Under the pieces are notes generated by a model. That model was not told the DNA's origin and ran no database searches. It saw nothing but the letters and a program-made list of their open reading frames with translations. A program made the position numbers and the translations under genes. Source: Martelella lutilitoris (lineage in GTDB: Bacteria > Pseudomonadota > Alphaproteobacteria > Rhizobiales > Rhizobiaceae). From it: a stretch of DNA of 64,000 bases. Below are positions 21,670 to 31,717 of this stretch, in pieces. Position 1 is the first letter of the stretch; each line of letters begins with the position of its first letter. The stretch covers positions 372,001 through 436,000 of the forward strand of contig NZ_VCLB01000002.1 of assembly GCF_005924265.1 (NCBI RefSeq). The letters run 5' to 3'.

Positions 21670-22845
21670 TCACTTTCCTGATGTCGCCAGTTGATGCGCA
21701 AGTCGCGTGAACAGACCGGCCGCCTTCGTTTCATCGATGGCGGCCGTGTCATTTATGGTGACGGAGAGGCAGACCGTGCGTTTGTCCTTGCCCGTCAGTT
21801 GCGCCGTCAGGTTCAGCACGCCGGTCTCGCTGCCGCCCTTGAAGGCGACCGATTGCCAGTCGCCGGGGCGCACCGGTCCGGGATTGACGGAAAAGACGTC
21901 CGTCCCGGCGACCTCGCCCATCAGGGCGCAGAGTTTCGCGTTGGACAAAGACCACTCGATGCCTGCCGTCATTGGCCCGAGCACGGCGGAGACGGACGGA
22001 AGCGGGGCGGCCGCCGCCTTTTTAGCGATCGCCGCTTTGTCTTCGACCGGCGCAGCCTCGTATTGCCGGGCGAGTTCCGGATCGGCCTTCAGCGCGAAGG
22101 CCTGGCGGGTGGTGAGCACGCTTCGAAGACCGAGGGCGTCTGCGACCCGGTCGGCGCCGAGCACGCGCATCAGCATGTCGGTCGCGGTATTGTCGCTTTC
22201 GGCGATCATCAGCGTTGCCAGCGTATGCAACGTCAGCGGCGAGGCGTCCGGAAAAGTCTGCAGGCGACCGCTCGGCAGGGACCTGTCTTCCGGCTGAAGC
22301 GTGACGATGTCCTGCCAGTTTCGCGTCTGCGCCGCAATGTCGGAAAGCAACACCTTGAGAACGCCGAGCTTGAAGGCCGAGGCGACGGCAAGAGGGGTGT
22401 CGGCGTTTCGGTCAAAAAGCGTCTTGTCGTCGGAGCTCACCAGATAGGAAACCGTGCCCGGCAAGGCCTCGAAGGCCGCGAGCGTCGCGGCGGGCCCTTC
22501 GGTCAGGACCTCGGGCGGACTGAAGAACAGGCCCTGTATCCTGCCGTCACCATCCAGCGAGATTTCCACCGGGATCTCATGGGTTTCGGTCACGATCAGA
22601 TACTCGCCCTTGTCCCCTTCAACCTTGATCGCCGGTCCGGTCTCCTTTTTCAGGCGATTGACGAGAGCGGTCAGTTGTTCGTCGGGCACCGCCCGGGCAA
22701 AGCTTTCCGATACCAGAGCACCGGGGTCCTGCGGGTTCTGCCAGAGCGTTTCGATCGCCTTGATCTCGGCGGGATTGGCGAGCGCCTGGGTGGCGGTCGC
22801 AAGCACCGCCATTGCGCCAGCCGCGATGATATTGCGATAAGCCAT
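21670..22845 (-). CDS. Periplasmic serine hydrolase, class A beta-lactamase-like fold
   Basis: A 391-residue exported protein: signal peptide at residues 1-23 (IIAAGAMAVLATATQALA), then an NTF2/Cpl-like N-terminal region and a penicillin-interacting catalytic domain. The SxxK motif is Ser156-Ala-Phe-Lys159, SDN is Ser217-Asp218-Asn219, and KGG is Lys336-Gly-Gly338. The deacylating Glu of true class A beta-lactamases is not evident at the expected spacing, so resistance should not be assumed; a PBP-like or other hydrolase is equally likely. It is inserted, leftward, between truB and rpsO, which are normally adjacent. Confidence 0.85.
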   Translation of the reverse strand: MAYRNIIAAGAMAVLATATQALANPAEIKAIETLWQNPQDPGALVSESFARAVPDEQLTALVNRLKKETGPAIKVEGDKGEYLIVTETHEIPVEISLDGDGRIQGLFFSPPEVLTEGPAATLAAFEALPGTVSYLVSSDDKTLFDRNADTPLAVASAFKLGVLKVLLSDIAAQTRNWQDIVTLQPEDRSLPSGRLQTFPDASPLTLHTLATLMIAESDNTATDMLMRVLGADRVADALGLRSVLTTRQAFALKADPELARQYEAAPVEDKAAIAKKAAAAPLPSVSAVLGPMTAGIEWSLSNAKLCALMGEVAGTDVFSVNPGPVRPGDWQSVAFKGGSETGVLNLTAQLTGKDKRTVCLSVTINDTAAIDETKAAGLFTRLAHQLATSGK

Positions 22846-22933
22846 TGTGCGGCCTTTCCGTTCTGCTCTTTCAAACTATCGCATCGCGACTAGCGGACGG
22901 CAATGCTCCGGTCGGACCGGCGCTGTGCAGTCT

Positions 22934-23914
22934 TCAGGGATGCAGCATCACCTTGCCCTTGCGTCCGGGCTTCAATGCGGCACTGGCGGCGTCGGCTGCC
23001 TTTTGGAGCGGAAAGATTTCGTCCGTTTCAAGCTGCAGTTCGCCTTTCGCCGCCAACGCGACCAGCTCTCCGATCAGCGTTTTCCTCTTTTCATCATCCA
23101 TCTCCTTGCTGACCCTGGAACCCCAGAAGCCGCGAACGGTGATATGCTTCATGATCAGCGTGCCGGAAGAAAGCGGCATGGGCGCACCGGTGGCCGTTCC
23201 GAAAACGACCAACTCGCCATCCACGCCCAGAAGATCGACAAGATCAGCCGCAGTGTCGCCGCCGACGGAATCGATCGCAGAGGTCGCGCCGTCCTCGCCG
23301 ATCAGCGCGCGAACCTCATCCTTCCAGTCTTCATCTGCTGTGGAGAAGACATTGCCGATGCCGAGGTCGTGAAGTTCCTTCACAGCTTCTTTCCGACGCA
23401 CAAGGCTGACGAGATTGATGCCGTGGCTTTTCGCCAATGTGGTCATAAGCTTGCCGACCGCGCCGTTGGCGGCTGTCTGGATGATCCAGTCGCCTTTCTT
23501 GGCGCGCAGCGTTTCCAGTAGCGAGATAGCGCTGAAGGGCATGGCGATCAACTGCGCGCCGTCCTCGTCGGAAATTTCGTCGGGCAATGGCAGTACGCTA
23601 CCCGCAGGTGCGATGAAGAACTCGGCCCAGCTGCCATGGACGCCGGCCACGGCAACACGCTTGCCGACCATGGCTTGATCTACATCGGCGCCGACTTTCT
23701 CGATCACGCCGAGCGCTTCGCTACCGCCGATGGCGCCGGGCAGTTCCGGCTTGTAGCCATAATTGCCGCGAATGGTCCAGAGATCGTGATTGTGGATCGG
23801 GCTGAGTTTCATCCGTACCAGGACTTGGCCGGAACCAGGCACGGGCGTCGCCGTTTCCCTGGCGACGAGAACATCGGCAGGTTCGCCGAAGGTATCGTGT
23901 ATGACTGCAAGCAT
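22934..23914 (-). CDS. Zinc-independent MDR oxidoreductase (quinone / enoyl-CoA reductase type)
   Basis: A 326-residue medium-chain dehydrogenase/reductase without the catalytic zinc ligands of alcohol dehydrogenases. The N-terminal GroES-like domain includes [17 protein letters not shown] and [13 protein letters not shown]; the NADPH-binding Rossmann part has [15 protein letters not shown], a variant of the AxGxxG loop. Overall it looks like the MECR/ETR enoyl-thioester or quinone reductase branch. The physiological substrate is unknown. It is leftward, 88 bases upstream of the serine hydrolase, and diverges from rpsO. Confidence 0.85.
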   Translation of the reverse strand: MLAVIHDTFGEPADVLVARETATPVPGSGQVLVRMKLSPIHNHDLWTIRGNYGYKPELPGAIGGSEALGVIEKVGADVDQAMVGKRVAVAGVHGSWAEFFIAPAGSVLPLPDEISDEDGAQLIAMPFSAISLLETLRAKKGDWIIQTAANGAVGKLMTTLAKSHGINLVSLVRRKEAVKELHDLGIGNVFSTADEDWKDEVRALIGEDGATSAIDSVGGDTAADLVDLLGVDGELVVFGTATGAPMPLSSGTLIMKHITVRGFWGSRVSKEMDDEKRKTLIGELVALAAKGELQLETDEIFPLQKAADAASAALKPGRKGKVMLHP

Positions 23915-24174
23915 GGTTGACGCTCCCTGTTCTGGCTCCGCGCGCCGGAGGACTATTCAGCCGGCATGTCACATCAAGAGTGTGGCGGAACGCCGGATTT
24001 CGTCTGGCAGGCAGGTGCGGAGTTTATGGTTCGTTAGTGGGAGTGATATAGGAGGGCACTGCGTTTCTCGCCAGAGGAGGACGACCGTCGTTTTCGCTGA
24101 AGCAGGAGAAGGTCGCTGCTCACGCCCCGGGAAATGCCGAAAGGCCGTGCCGCAGGCAGCCCCTACCATGACAC

Positions 24175-24203
24175 TCGACAAACACGCGCTTTTGCCCTAT
24201 ATC
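24175..24203 (+). promoter_or_regulatory. Predicted promoter of rpsO
   Basis: TCGACA (24175-24180), 17-base spacer, TATATC (24198-24203), each one or two bases from consensus. Transcription would start near 24210, leaving a leader of about 90 bases before rpsO, long enough for S15 autoregulation. The remainder of the 388-base gap (23915-24302) between the divergent MDR gene and rpsO holds no gene that I can recognise. Confidence 0.55.
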
Positions 24204-24302
24204 GCGGCCAGCATTGAAATAAATGCGTTTAAACGGCCCTTGCTGGACGACATCCCGGCCCGGGCGACCCAAAAAACACCCTCATTTCGAAAGGATGACC
24301 CG

Positions 24303-24572
24303 ATGTCGATTGCTGCTGAACGCAAGGCAGAGCTGATCAAGGAATTCGCAACGAAGGAAGGCGACACCGGTTCGCCGGAGGTTCAGGTTGCGATCCTCAC
24401 CGAGCGGATCACCAACCTGACCGAGCACTTCAAGGACCACAAGAAGGACAACCATTCCCGCCGTGGTCTGCTGACGCTGGTTTCGACCCGCCGTTCGCTG
24501 CTCGACTATCTGAAGCGGATCGACGAAAGCCGTTACACGACCCTCATCGGTCGCCTGGGCATTCGCCGCTAA
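24303..24572 (+). CDS. rpsO: 30S ribosomal protein S15
   Basis: An 89-residue S15, the primary 16S rRNA-binding protein of the central domain. [36 protein letters not shown] and [15 protein letters not shown] are diagnostic. ATG 24303 follows AAGGATGACCCG. S15 of many bacteria represses its own mRNA through structured leaders, and the roughly 90-base leader here may do so. A terminator follows, but pnp is next downstream, the classical rpsO-pnp order. Confidence 0.98.
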   Translation: MSIAAERKAELIKEFATKEGDTGSPEVQVAILTERITNLTEHFKDHKKDNHSRRGLLTLVSTRRSLLDYLKRIDESRYTTLIGRLGIRR

Positions 24573-24582
24573 GCCGCATGAC

Positions 24583-24613
24583 CGGCGGGCGCCTCGCGTC
24601 CGCCGCTTTTATT
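24583..24613 (+). terminator. Terminator-like hairpin between rpsO and pnp
   Basis: CGGCGG (24583-24588) pairs with CCGCCG (24600-24605), with an additional GCG/CGC inside, then CTTTTATTT. In enterobacteria a partial terminator and an RNase III site lie between rpsO and pnp; this hairpin could be the counterpart. The interval 24573-24858 contains no other gene. Confidence 0.6.
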
Positions 24614-24858
24614 TCGCGCATCATGTGCGCCGGTTCCAAGCCGTGGCGGGCGAAGGGATCTGAAAGGCGAAGCCGGGATGATGGCATTCCGGTTCCGCGC
24701 AAGCCGTAACGGACCTGTCATGGGGCAGGATTGCTGGCCGCTTCGATATCGGAAGCGGCGCGCTGTCTTGCCCGTGACGCGTCGAATGTAACGTCGAGAT
24801 CGCGTTGCGCCCTTTTCATGAGGAAAGGGCAGCGCGCGCACTTATTGAAGGACAAGAC

Positions 24859-26997
<2,139 letters not shown>

Positions 26998-27040
26998 GGC
27001 TGGCTAACTGTCAGGTTTGGACCTGCGGAGCAGTGATGCT

Positions 27041-27171
27041 CCCTCCAATCTCCCCCTTGAGGGGGAGATGTCGCGAAAGCGACAGAGAGGGGTAATGGGC
27101 ATAAGCCCGTTGCTCCGCATTTGCCGATAGCGTTCACCCCTCTCTGCCTCAAGGGAAGAGATTGTGAGAGG
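27041..27171. repeat. RIME-like palindromic intergenic repeat downstream of pnp
   Basis: The element begins CCCTCCAATCTCCCCCTTGA and ends with an imperfect inverted copy (CTCAAGGGAAGAGATTGTGAGAGG region, 27148-27171). Inside are a GAAA-capped stem TGTCGC/GCGACA (27069-27084) followed by AGAGAGGGGT, and its partner ACCCCTCTCT (27136-27145). This architecture matches the short mosaic palindromic elements (RIME type) scattered between genes in Rhizobiaceae. No transposase is encoded. I find only this copy in the window. Confidence 0.7.
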
Positions 27172-27197
27172 CGTGGCCCGGCAGACCGACAATTTCA

Positions 27198-27227
27198 GGC
27201 GTGAGCAATTGTGGCTCACGCCTTTTT
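27198..27227 (+). terminator. Intrinsic terminator downstream of pnp
   Basis: GGCGTGAGC and GCTCACGCC form a perfect nine-base-pair stem around AATTGTG, followed by TTTTT. It lies just after the repeat and only 14 bases before the next ATG, so the methyltransferase downstream must be expressed by readthrough or from a promoter inside the repeat region. Confidence 0.85.
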
Positions 27228-27240
27228 CACAGGTGACATC

Positions 27241-28245
27241 ATGGCTCGCGAGACGCTGAAAACACTCTTCCATCCCTTCGACAGCGGCACTGTCGAGCCG
27301 GTTGCCGGCCCCGTGCTGTTTCTCGGCGCTGAAGCCGGTTATCGCCTGCCGGAAGGCTTTTCCGGAGAACTCTCGGCCGTGCAGCCGTTTCGCTTGCATT
27401 ATGCCGCGCTTGAGCGGGCAGGCGCTTCCGTCTCGCCGGAGGCGGGCGAGGGGCCCTATGCGGCGACGCTGATCCTTCTCACCAAGCATCGCGGCGAAAA
27501 CGAAAATCGCGTGGCCGAAGCGCTGGCGAAAACCGTCCCCGGCGGCCTCATCGTCATTGCCGGCTCGAAGGAAGACGGCGTGCAGTCCATGCGCAAGCGC
27601 CTCGGCAAGATGTTTGCCGATCTGGAGGCCATGCCGAAATATCACGGCGTTGCGCTGTGGTTCACCCGTCCCGACGATGCGCGCGAGGCGGTTGCCGCAT
27701 TCACGCACCCGACCGTCGAAATCGACGGCCGGTTCACCACCGTGCCGGGTCTTTTCTCGCATGACCGGGTGGATGAAGGTTCGCGCATTCTGGCCGAACG
27801 TCTGCCGGAAGATTTTGCCGGTCTCGCGGCCGATTTCGGCGCGGGCTGGGGGTATCTCTCGGCCATGCTGGCGGAAAGGGCGCCGGGTACGGTCGGCATC
27901 GATCTCTATGAGGCGGACTGGCGCGCGCTGGAGCGGGCGAAGGTCAACCTTGCGGCGGCGGCACCCGCAACCCGCTTCTTCTGGCAGGACCTGGCCTCCG
28001 AACCGGTCAAGATCCGCTATGACCTGATCATCATGAACCCGCCCTTCCATACCGGAAAGGCAGCCGAGCCGTCGCTTGGCAAGGCATTGGTCAAGGCTGC
28101 CGCGACCGCGCTGAAGCCCGGCGGTCGTCTGCTGCTGGTCGCCAATCGCGGCCTGCCATACGAGGACGTGCTCGCCGAAAACTGCAAGAAGAGCGGCGAG
28201 GAATACCGCAACGCACGCTTCAAGCTGCTCTGGGGCGCGAAGTAG
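27241..28245 (+). CDS. RsmC-like class I methyltransferase
   Basis: A 334-residue protein with the architecture of 16S rRNA (guanine-N2) methyltransferases of the RsmC/RlmG group: a degenerate N-terminal methyltransferase-like domain and a C-terminal catalytic domain. The SAM-binding motif is DFGAGWGYLS, and the N6/N2-type catalytic motif is IIMNPPFHTG; GGRLLLVANRGLPYE follows. An rRNA substrate is inferred from family and from its place after pnp. The start is ATG 27241 after ACAGGTGACATC. A perfect 8-bp inverted repeat spans its stop codon (28233-28257). Confidence 0.88.
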   Translation: MARETLKTLFHPFDSGTVEPVAGPVLFLGAEAGYRLPEGFSGELSAVQPFRLHYAALERAGASVSPEAGEGPYAATLILLTKHRGENENRVAEALAKTVPGGLIVIAGSKEDGVQSMRKRLGKMFADLEAMPKYHGVALWFTRPDDAREAVAAFTHPTVEIDGRFTTVPGLFSHDRVDEGSRILAERLPEDFAGLAADFGAGWGYLSAMLAERAPGTVGIDLYEADWRALERAKVNLAAAAPATRFFWQDLASEPVKIRYDLIIMNPPFHTGKAAEPSLGKALVKAAATALKPGGRLLLVANRGLPYEDVLAENCKKSGEEYRNARFKLLWGAK

Positions 28246-28256
28246 GGCCTCGCGCC

Positions 28257-28463
28257 CTACTGTTCGCCAAGCTTGATCGACGGGTCATAGTCCTTGCCCT
28301 CGACCTCCTTCACCACGGCCTGGCCGCAATAGGTCTTGCCGAGAAGCGGGTCATAGGTGAGCGAGGGAGAACCGTGGAGCGCCCAGCCCTTGTTCAGCGC
28401 TGCGGTGACCTTATGGCAGAAGCTGGAGTCATCGGGGCCGGTGAGAAAGCGGTAGAGTTTCAT
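28257..28463 (-). CDS. DUF1737 family small protein
   Basis: A 68-residue protein starting MKLYRFLTGPDDSSFCHKVT, the DUF1737 pattern: a small domain with a conserved GW.LHGSPSLTYD core, found in many Proteobacteria and of unknown function. It is leftward, 9 bases after the CoA lyase gene stop, so the two are probably co-transcribed. It converges on the RsmC-like gene. Confidence 0.85.
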   Translation of the reverse strand: MKLYRFLTGPDDSSFCHKVTAALNKGWALHGSPSLTYDPLLGKTYCGQAVVKEVEGKDYDPSIKLGEQ

Positions 28464-28472
28464 TAGGGTTTC

Positions 28473-29381
28473 CTATGCTGATTGGCCGGCCTTGGCGAGG
28501 AGGGCTTCGGCCTGTTCAAGGTGCAGGCGTTCCACCATGCGGCCGTCAAGGTCGATGACGTTCAGCTCTTGCGCTTCCGGCTTTGCAAAGGCTTCGACAA
28601 TGGCGCGGGCTTCGGCAAGGGCTGCTTCTGAAGGACTGAAATGCGCGTTTGCGGGCTCGATCTGGTTCGGATGGATCAGCATCTTGCCGTCAAAGCCCAT
28701 GGCGCGAGCCTCTTCGCATTCTACCGCAAAGCCTTCGCTGTCGGCAAAGTCATTATAGACCCCGTCGATCACCGCGATGTCATAGGCGCGGGCGGCAAGC
28801 ACCACCTGCATCAGCCAGGGCACCAGATAGGCACGGCCGGGCGCGGGGGCAACGCCGGTTGCCGATCTCAGATCGTTGACGCCGACGATCAGCGCCTCGA
28901 GCCTGCCGCCGGCCGATGCCTGCGAATAGGCCCCGGCAATGGCGGCGGCATTGACGATGCCCGCCGGCGTTTCCAGCATGGCCCAGAGGCGAATGCGCAG
29001 CGGTGCGCCGTTTCTGGTCAGCATGGCGCTGGCGGCGGCGACATTGGCGACGGTCTCAACCTTGGGAAGCAGGATCGCATCCGGCTGGCAGGCAAGCGCC
29101 GTCTTCATGTCTTCCTGGCCGGTTTCCGTGTCGAGCGGGTTGATGCGGATTGCCGTGGTGACGTTGGCGGGGCGGCTCTGGGTGAAGAACTGCTCCAGGT
29201 TTTCGCGCGCCTCCGCCTTGCGACCATGGGCAACGGAATCCTCAAGGTCGTAGATGACGGCGTCGGCGGCCAGTGTCTTCGATTTCTCCAGTGCGCGGCG
29301 GTTCACGGCGGGTACCGACAGGGCGGAGCGCCAAAGCTTGATCTCTTTCACGGCCTTATTCCTAACAATATCCGGACTCAT
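28473..29381 (-). CDS. HpcH/HpaI aldolase-family CoA-ester lyase (CitE-like)
   Basis: Up to 302 residues, a CitE/malyl-CoA lyase-like TIM barrel. The motifs are RSALSVPAVNRRALEKS, VIYDLEDSVAHGRKAEARE (Asp/Glu of the Mg site), LWAMLETPAGIVNAAAI with the metal-binding Glu, and GFDGKMLIHPNQI. Homologues cleave citryl-, malyl- or methylmalyl-CoA; the substrate here is not determinable. ATG 29381 has no ribosome-binding site, whereas GTG 29351 (VKEIKLWRSAL) has AGGAATAAGG upstream and may be the real start. DUF1737 follows in the same direction. Confidence 0.85.
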   Translation of the reverse strand: MSPDIVRNKAVKEIKLWRSALSVPAVNRRALEKSKTLAADAVIYDLEDSVAHGRKAEARENLEQFFTQSRPANVTTAIRINPLDTETGQEDMKTALACQPDAILLPKVETVANVAAASAMLTRNGAPLRIRLWAMLETPAGIVNAAAIAGAYSQASAGGRLEALIVGVNDLRSATGVAPAPGRAYLVPWLMQVVLAARAYDIAVIDGVYNDFADSEGFAVECEEARAMGFDGKMLIHPNQIEPANAHFSPSEAALAEARAIVEAFAKPEAQELNVIDLDGRMVERLHLEQAEALLAKAGQSA

Positions 29382-29512
29382 TCTAATTTAAGTCACATCA
29401 AATTGAAGCTTTTCAAAATTCGTTCCGGCAATCAATGAGACAAAATGGCTTCGGCCCTCTTGCGAAAGCCCCGGCGAAGCGCCAGATTAGCAAATGTGAA
29501 AGGAATTTGACG

Positions 29513-29752
29513 ATGGAAAAAATCCGCACCGTATTCATGGCAATTGTCGGTCTGGCCGCCGTGGCGTTCGTGACTGTGTTTGCTGCTTCCATTGGCCTTG
29601 CCCTGATTGCCGTGCTCGCCGTTCTCACGGTCGCGCGGATGATCGCCTTCAAACTCAACCATGCTCCCGTGCCGGTGAAGACCCGCGATTGCCGCAAGCG
29701 TGATGGCATGCGCGTTTGGGACGACGGTCGCGGCAAGATCATCGATCTGTAA
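29513..29752 (+). CDS. Small single- or two-helix membrane protein
   Basis: A 79-residue protein from ATG 29513, preceded by AAAGGAATTTGACG. Residues 5-45 are hydrophobic (VFMAIVGLAAVAFVTVFAAS, then IGLALIAVLAVLTVARMIAF) and probably form two close membrane helices. The tail is charged (KTRDCRKRDGMRVWDDGRGK). I recognise no named family. It is flanked by the divergent CoA lyase and followed by its own terminator, so it looks like a free-standing gene. Confidence 0.75.
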   Translation: MEKIRTVFMAIVGLAAVAFVTVFAASIGLALIAVLAVLTVARMIAFKLNHAPVPVKTRDCRKRDGMRVWDDGRGKIIDL

Positions 29753-29779
29753 CGGTCGACGCTGATCGTGAAAATTCCG

Positions 29780-29800
29780 GGCGGCCTCGCGCCGCCTTTT
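29780..29800 (+). terminator. Intrinsic terminator after the small membrane protein
   Basis: GGCGGC-CTCGC-GCCGCC followed by TTTT, 28 bases after the stop codon. Confidence 0.75.
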
Positions 29801-29846
29801 GTGACATGCGTACCCCGAGGTACCGTTTTTCATTGAAATCGCCGGA

Positions 29847-29856
29847 AAAGCGCTTT
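29847..29856. promoter_or_regulatory. AAAGCGCTTT palindrome upstream of leuD
   Basis: A perfect ten-base palindrome 46 bases before the leuD ATG, in an AT-rich stretch likely to hold the promoter. The core AGCGCT resembles LacI-family operators and the palindrome near 62.03 kb. A link to leuD control is speculative. Confidence 0.3.
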
Positions 29857-29902
29857 AGATCAAAACGCGAAAACAAGCTTCAATCGCGCTGAGGGATCAA
29901 TC

Positions 29903-30508
29903 ATGGAAAAATTCGTCAAGCTGACCGGCGTCGCCGCGCCGCTGCCCGTGGTCAATGTCGACACCGACATGATCATTCCCAAGGATTACCTCAAGACGAT
30001 CAAGCGCACCGGTCTCGGCAAGGGCCTGTTCGCCGAGGCGCGCTACAATCAGGACGGCACGGAAAATCCGGATTTTGTGCTGAACCAGCCGGCCTACCGG
30101 AATGCCAAGATCCTCGTTGCCGGCGACAATTTCGGCTGCGGCTCCTCGCGCGAGCATGCGCCGTGGGCGCTGGCCGACTTCGGTATCCGCTGCGTCATCT
30201 CCACGAGCTTTGCCGATATCTTCTACAACAACTGCTTCAAGAACGGCATCCTGCCGATCATCGTATCGCAGGCCGAACTCGACAAGCTGATGGACGACGC
30301 CGAGCGCGGATCCAATGCAGTTGTGACGGTTGATCTGGAGAACCAGGAAATCACCGGTCCGGACGGCGGTTCGGTCAAGTTCTCGATCGACGCCTTCCGC
30401 CGTCATTGCCTGCTGAACGGTCTCGATGACATTTCGCTGACGCTGGAAAAGGCCGACAGCATCGCAAGCTACGAAGACAAGCTGGCCGCCGAGCGCCCCT
30501 GGGCGTGA
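29903..30508 (+). CDS. leuD: 3-isopropylmalate dehydratase small subunit
   Basis: A 201-residue LeuD, the swivelling small subunit of isopropylmalate isomerase in leucine synthesis; it pairs with the iron-sulfur LeuC, which is not in the window. Diagnostic are [20 protein letters not shown] and [21 protein letters not shown] 29903. The gene is single, with terminators on both sides, and lies 5.3 kb from leuB, the usual rhizobial dispersion of leu genes. Confidence 0.97.
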   Translation: MEKFVKLTGVAAPLPVVNVDTDMIIPKDYLKTIKRTGLGKGLFAEARYNQDGTENPDFVLNQPAYRNAKILVAGDNFGCGSSREHAPWALADFGIRCVISTSFADIFYNNCFKNGILPIIVSQAELDKLMDDAERGSNAVVTVDLENQEITGPDGGSVKFSIDAFRRHCLLNGLDDISLTLEKADSIASYEDKLAAERPWA

Positions 30509-30535
30509 TTGCCTGAGACATCAGTTTTCTCCTTC

Positions 30536-30564
30536 AAAAGGCCAGTCCAGCGACTGGCCTTTTT
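30536..30564 (+). terminator. Intrinsic terminator of leuD
   Basis: AAAGGCCAGTC-CAGC-GACTGGCCTTTTT, a stem of at least eight G-C-rich pairs with flanking A/T pairs, 28 bases after the stop. Confidence 0.92.
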
Positions 30565-30674
30565 CAGTTACCGGACCTGCTCCAACTCAAAAATAAGCAC
30601 AACCCTCAGAAATAAATTTACATGTAATCAATCTTTGGTAGCATTGTGTGGTGGTCTGCTTATGGGAGGGCAGG

Positions 30675-30926
30675 ATGAAGTACCGCATGCTCATAATTCC
30701 GGTCGGTGTGATCGGGCTCATGTCGTTTGCGTCCACCGGTCCGTCGCAGCTTCAGGGTGCGCAGCCGACGCTCTCAGGTGCGCCGGACCTTTTGGCGGTG
30801 ACGTGTTTTGGCAGGGGGCAAGAGGTCAGCGGTTTCAACAAAATTTGCTACTATGACTGTCTCGGAAGCCGAGCCACGATTACAATCAAATCCACCGAGC
30901 TCTGCCCATTGACCATCAAACAATAG
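30675..30926 (+). CDS. Small exported Cys-containing protein, unknown function
   Basis: An 83-residue protein from ATG 30675 (GGGAGGGCAGG upstream). Residues 1-24 look like a signal peptide (KYRMLIIPVGVIGLMSFAST). The mature part has four cysteines in VTCFGRG, ICYYDC and LCPL. The EVSGFNKICYYDCLG...LCPLTI layout is shared with small hypothetical proteins of Rhizobiales that I recognise only as a pattern. Two disulfides in the periplasm are plausible. It stands alone between the leuD terminator and the convergent sucrose-phosphatase gene. Confidence 0.7.
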   Translation: MKYRMLIIPVGVIGLMSFASTGPSQLQGAQPTLSGAPDLLAVTCFGRGQEVSGFNKICYYDCLGSRATITIKSTELCPLTIKQ

Positions 30927-30973
30927 GTTTTGGTCACGGCTGATGCGGCGCTCATCCGGCACCGCATCTTCTG

Positions 30974-31717
30974 TCAAATCGGCACGCCGAAGTGGCGAAG
31001 GCCCTCGATCACGCCGTCGGCGATCTCGCCTTTTGCCTCGTAGATATTGCCGCTGGCTCGGGCAATTTCGCGCAATTCGTCGAAGCCGTTGGCCGGGATG
31101 ATGCCGCGCACGCCCGGAACCTCGAACATGGCGGCGTCATTGCCGGTATCGCCGGCAACCACGACCTCCTCATGGGCGATGCCGAGCCTGTCGCACAGCC
31201 ATGACAGGCAGGCGCCCTTGTCGGCGGCGCGCGGCAGGACATCGAGGTCGCGGCCCGACGAATAGACAAGCTTCACATCCAGGCCCTCGGTCGCCAGCGT
31301 ATCCCTGATCGCCGAAAGCCTGCTCTCCTTGGCATCGTTCAGATACCAGCTCGACTTGAAATCATGCTGATAGCGCTTCGGCTGGTAGTTGAGATCCGGC
31401 ACATCGCCCAGGACCCGCGCGACCTTTGCCGCGTCGAAACCGGCGCGGATATGGTCATGGAAGCCATCGACGGGGCTGTCGGCCCTGTGGTCGTGCACCA
31501 TGGTGCCGACGCCGCCGATGAGAAAATCGGGCTCCGGCAGCCCGACCGTGCCGATCAGCGCGCGGATATCGTCGACAAGCCGGCCGCTGTTATAAACGAG
31601 GATCGGCCGACGCTCCTCCGGGATGGCCTCGAAGGCCTCCCGGAAACGCGCCGTTGAACCATTGTCGCCGACAAGCGTGCCGTCGAGATCGGAGGAAAAC
31701 AGTCTGATCGCCATCAT
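30974..31717 (-). CDS. Sucrose-phosphate phosphatase-like HAD hydrolase
   Basis: A 247-residue HAD-superfamily (IIB cap) phosphatase. Motif I is FSSDLDGTLV with the nucleophile Asp, motif II lies in VYNSGR, and motif IV is VVVAGDTGNDAAMF. LPEPDFLIGGVGTMVHD is characteristic of sucrose-6-phosphate phosphatases. It would release sucrose from the product of the adjacent synthase. Its ATG overlaps the synthase TGA by one base (TGATG), so the pair is translationally coupled. A related sugar phosphate or glyceryl-glycoside phosphate cannot be excluded. Confidence 0.88.
   Translation of the reverse strand: MMAIRLFSSDLDGTLVGDNGSTARFREAFEAIPEERRPILVYNSGRLVDDIRALIGTVGLPEPDFLIGGVGTMVHDHRADSPVDGFHDHIRAGFDAAKVARVLGDVPDLNYQPKRYQHDFKSSWYLNDAKESRLSAIRDTLATEGLDVKLVYSSGRDLDVLPRAADKGACLSWLCDRLGIAHEEVVVAGDTGNDAAMFEVPGVRGIIPANGFDELREIARASGNIYEAKGEIADGVIEGLRHFGVPI

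Noticed and set aside
21670-22845. Calling the serine hydrolase a beta-lactamase resistance gene.
   Set aside because: Three motifs fit the fold, but the deacylating Glu is not evident, so the activity is unsupported.
29820-29900. An FNR/FixK box near TTTAGATCAAAAC upstream of leuD.
   Set aside because: Only one half-site resembles TTGAT/ATCAA; the partner at the right spacing is absent.
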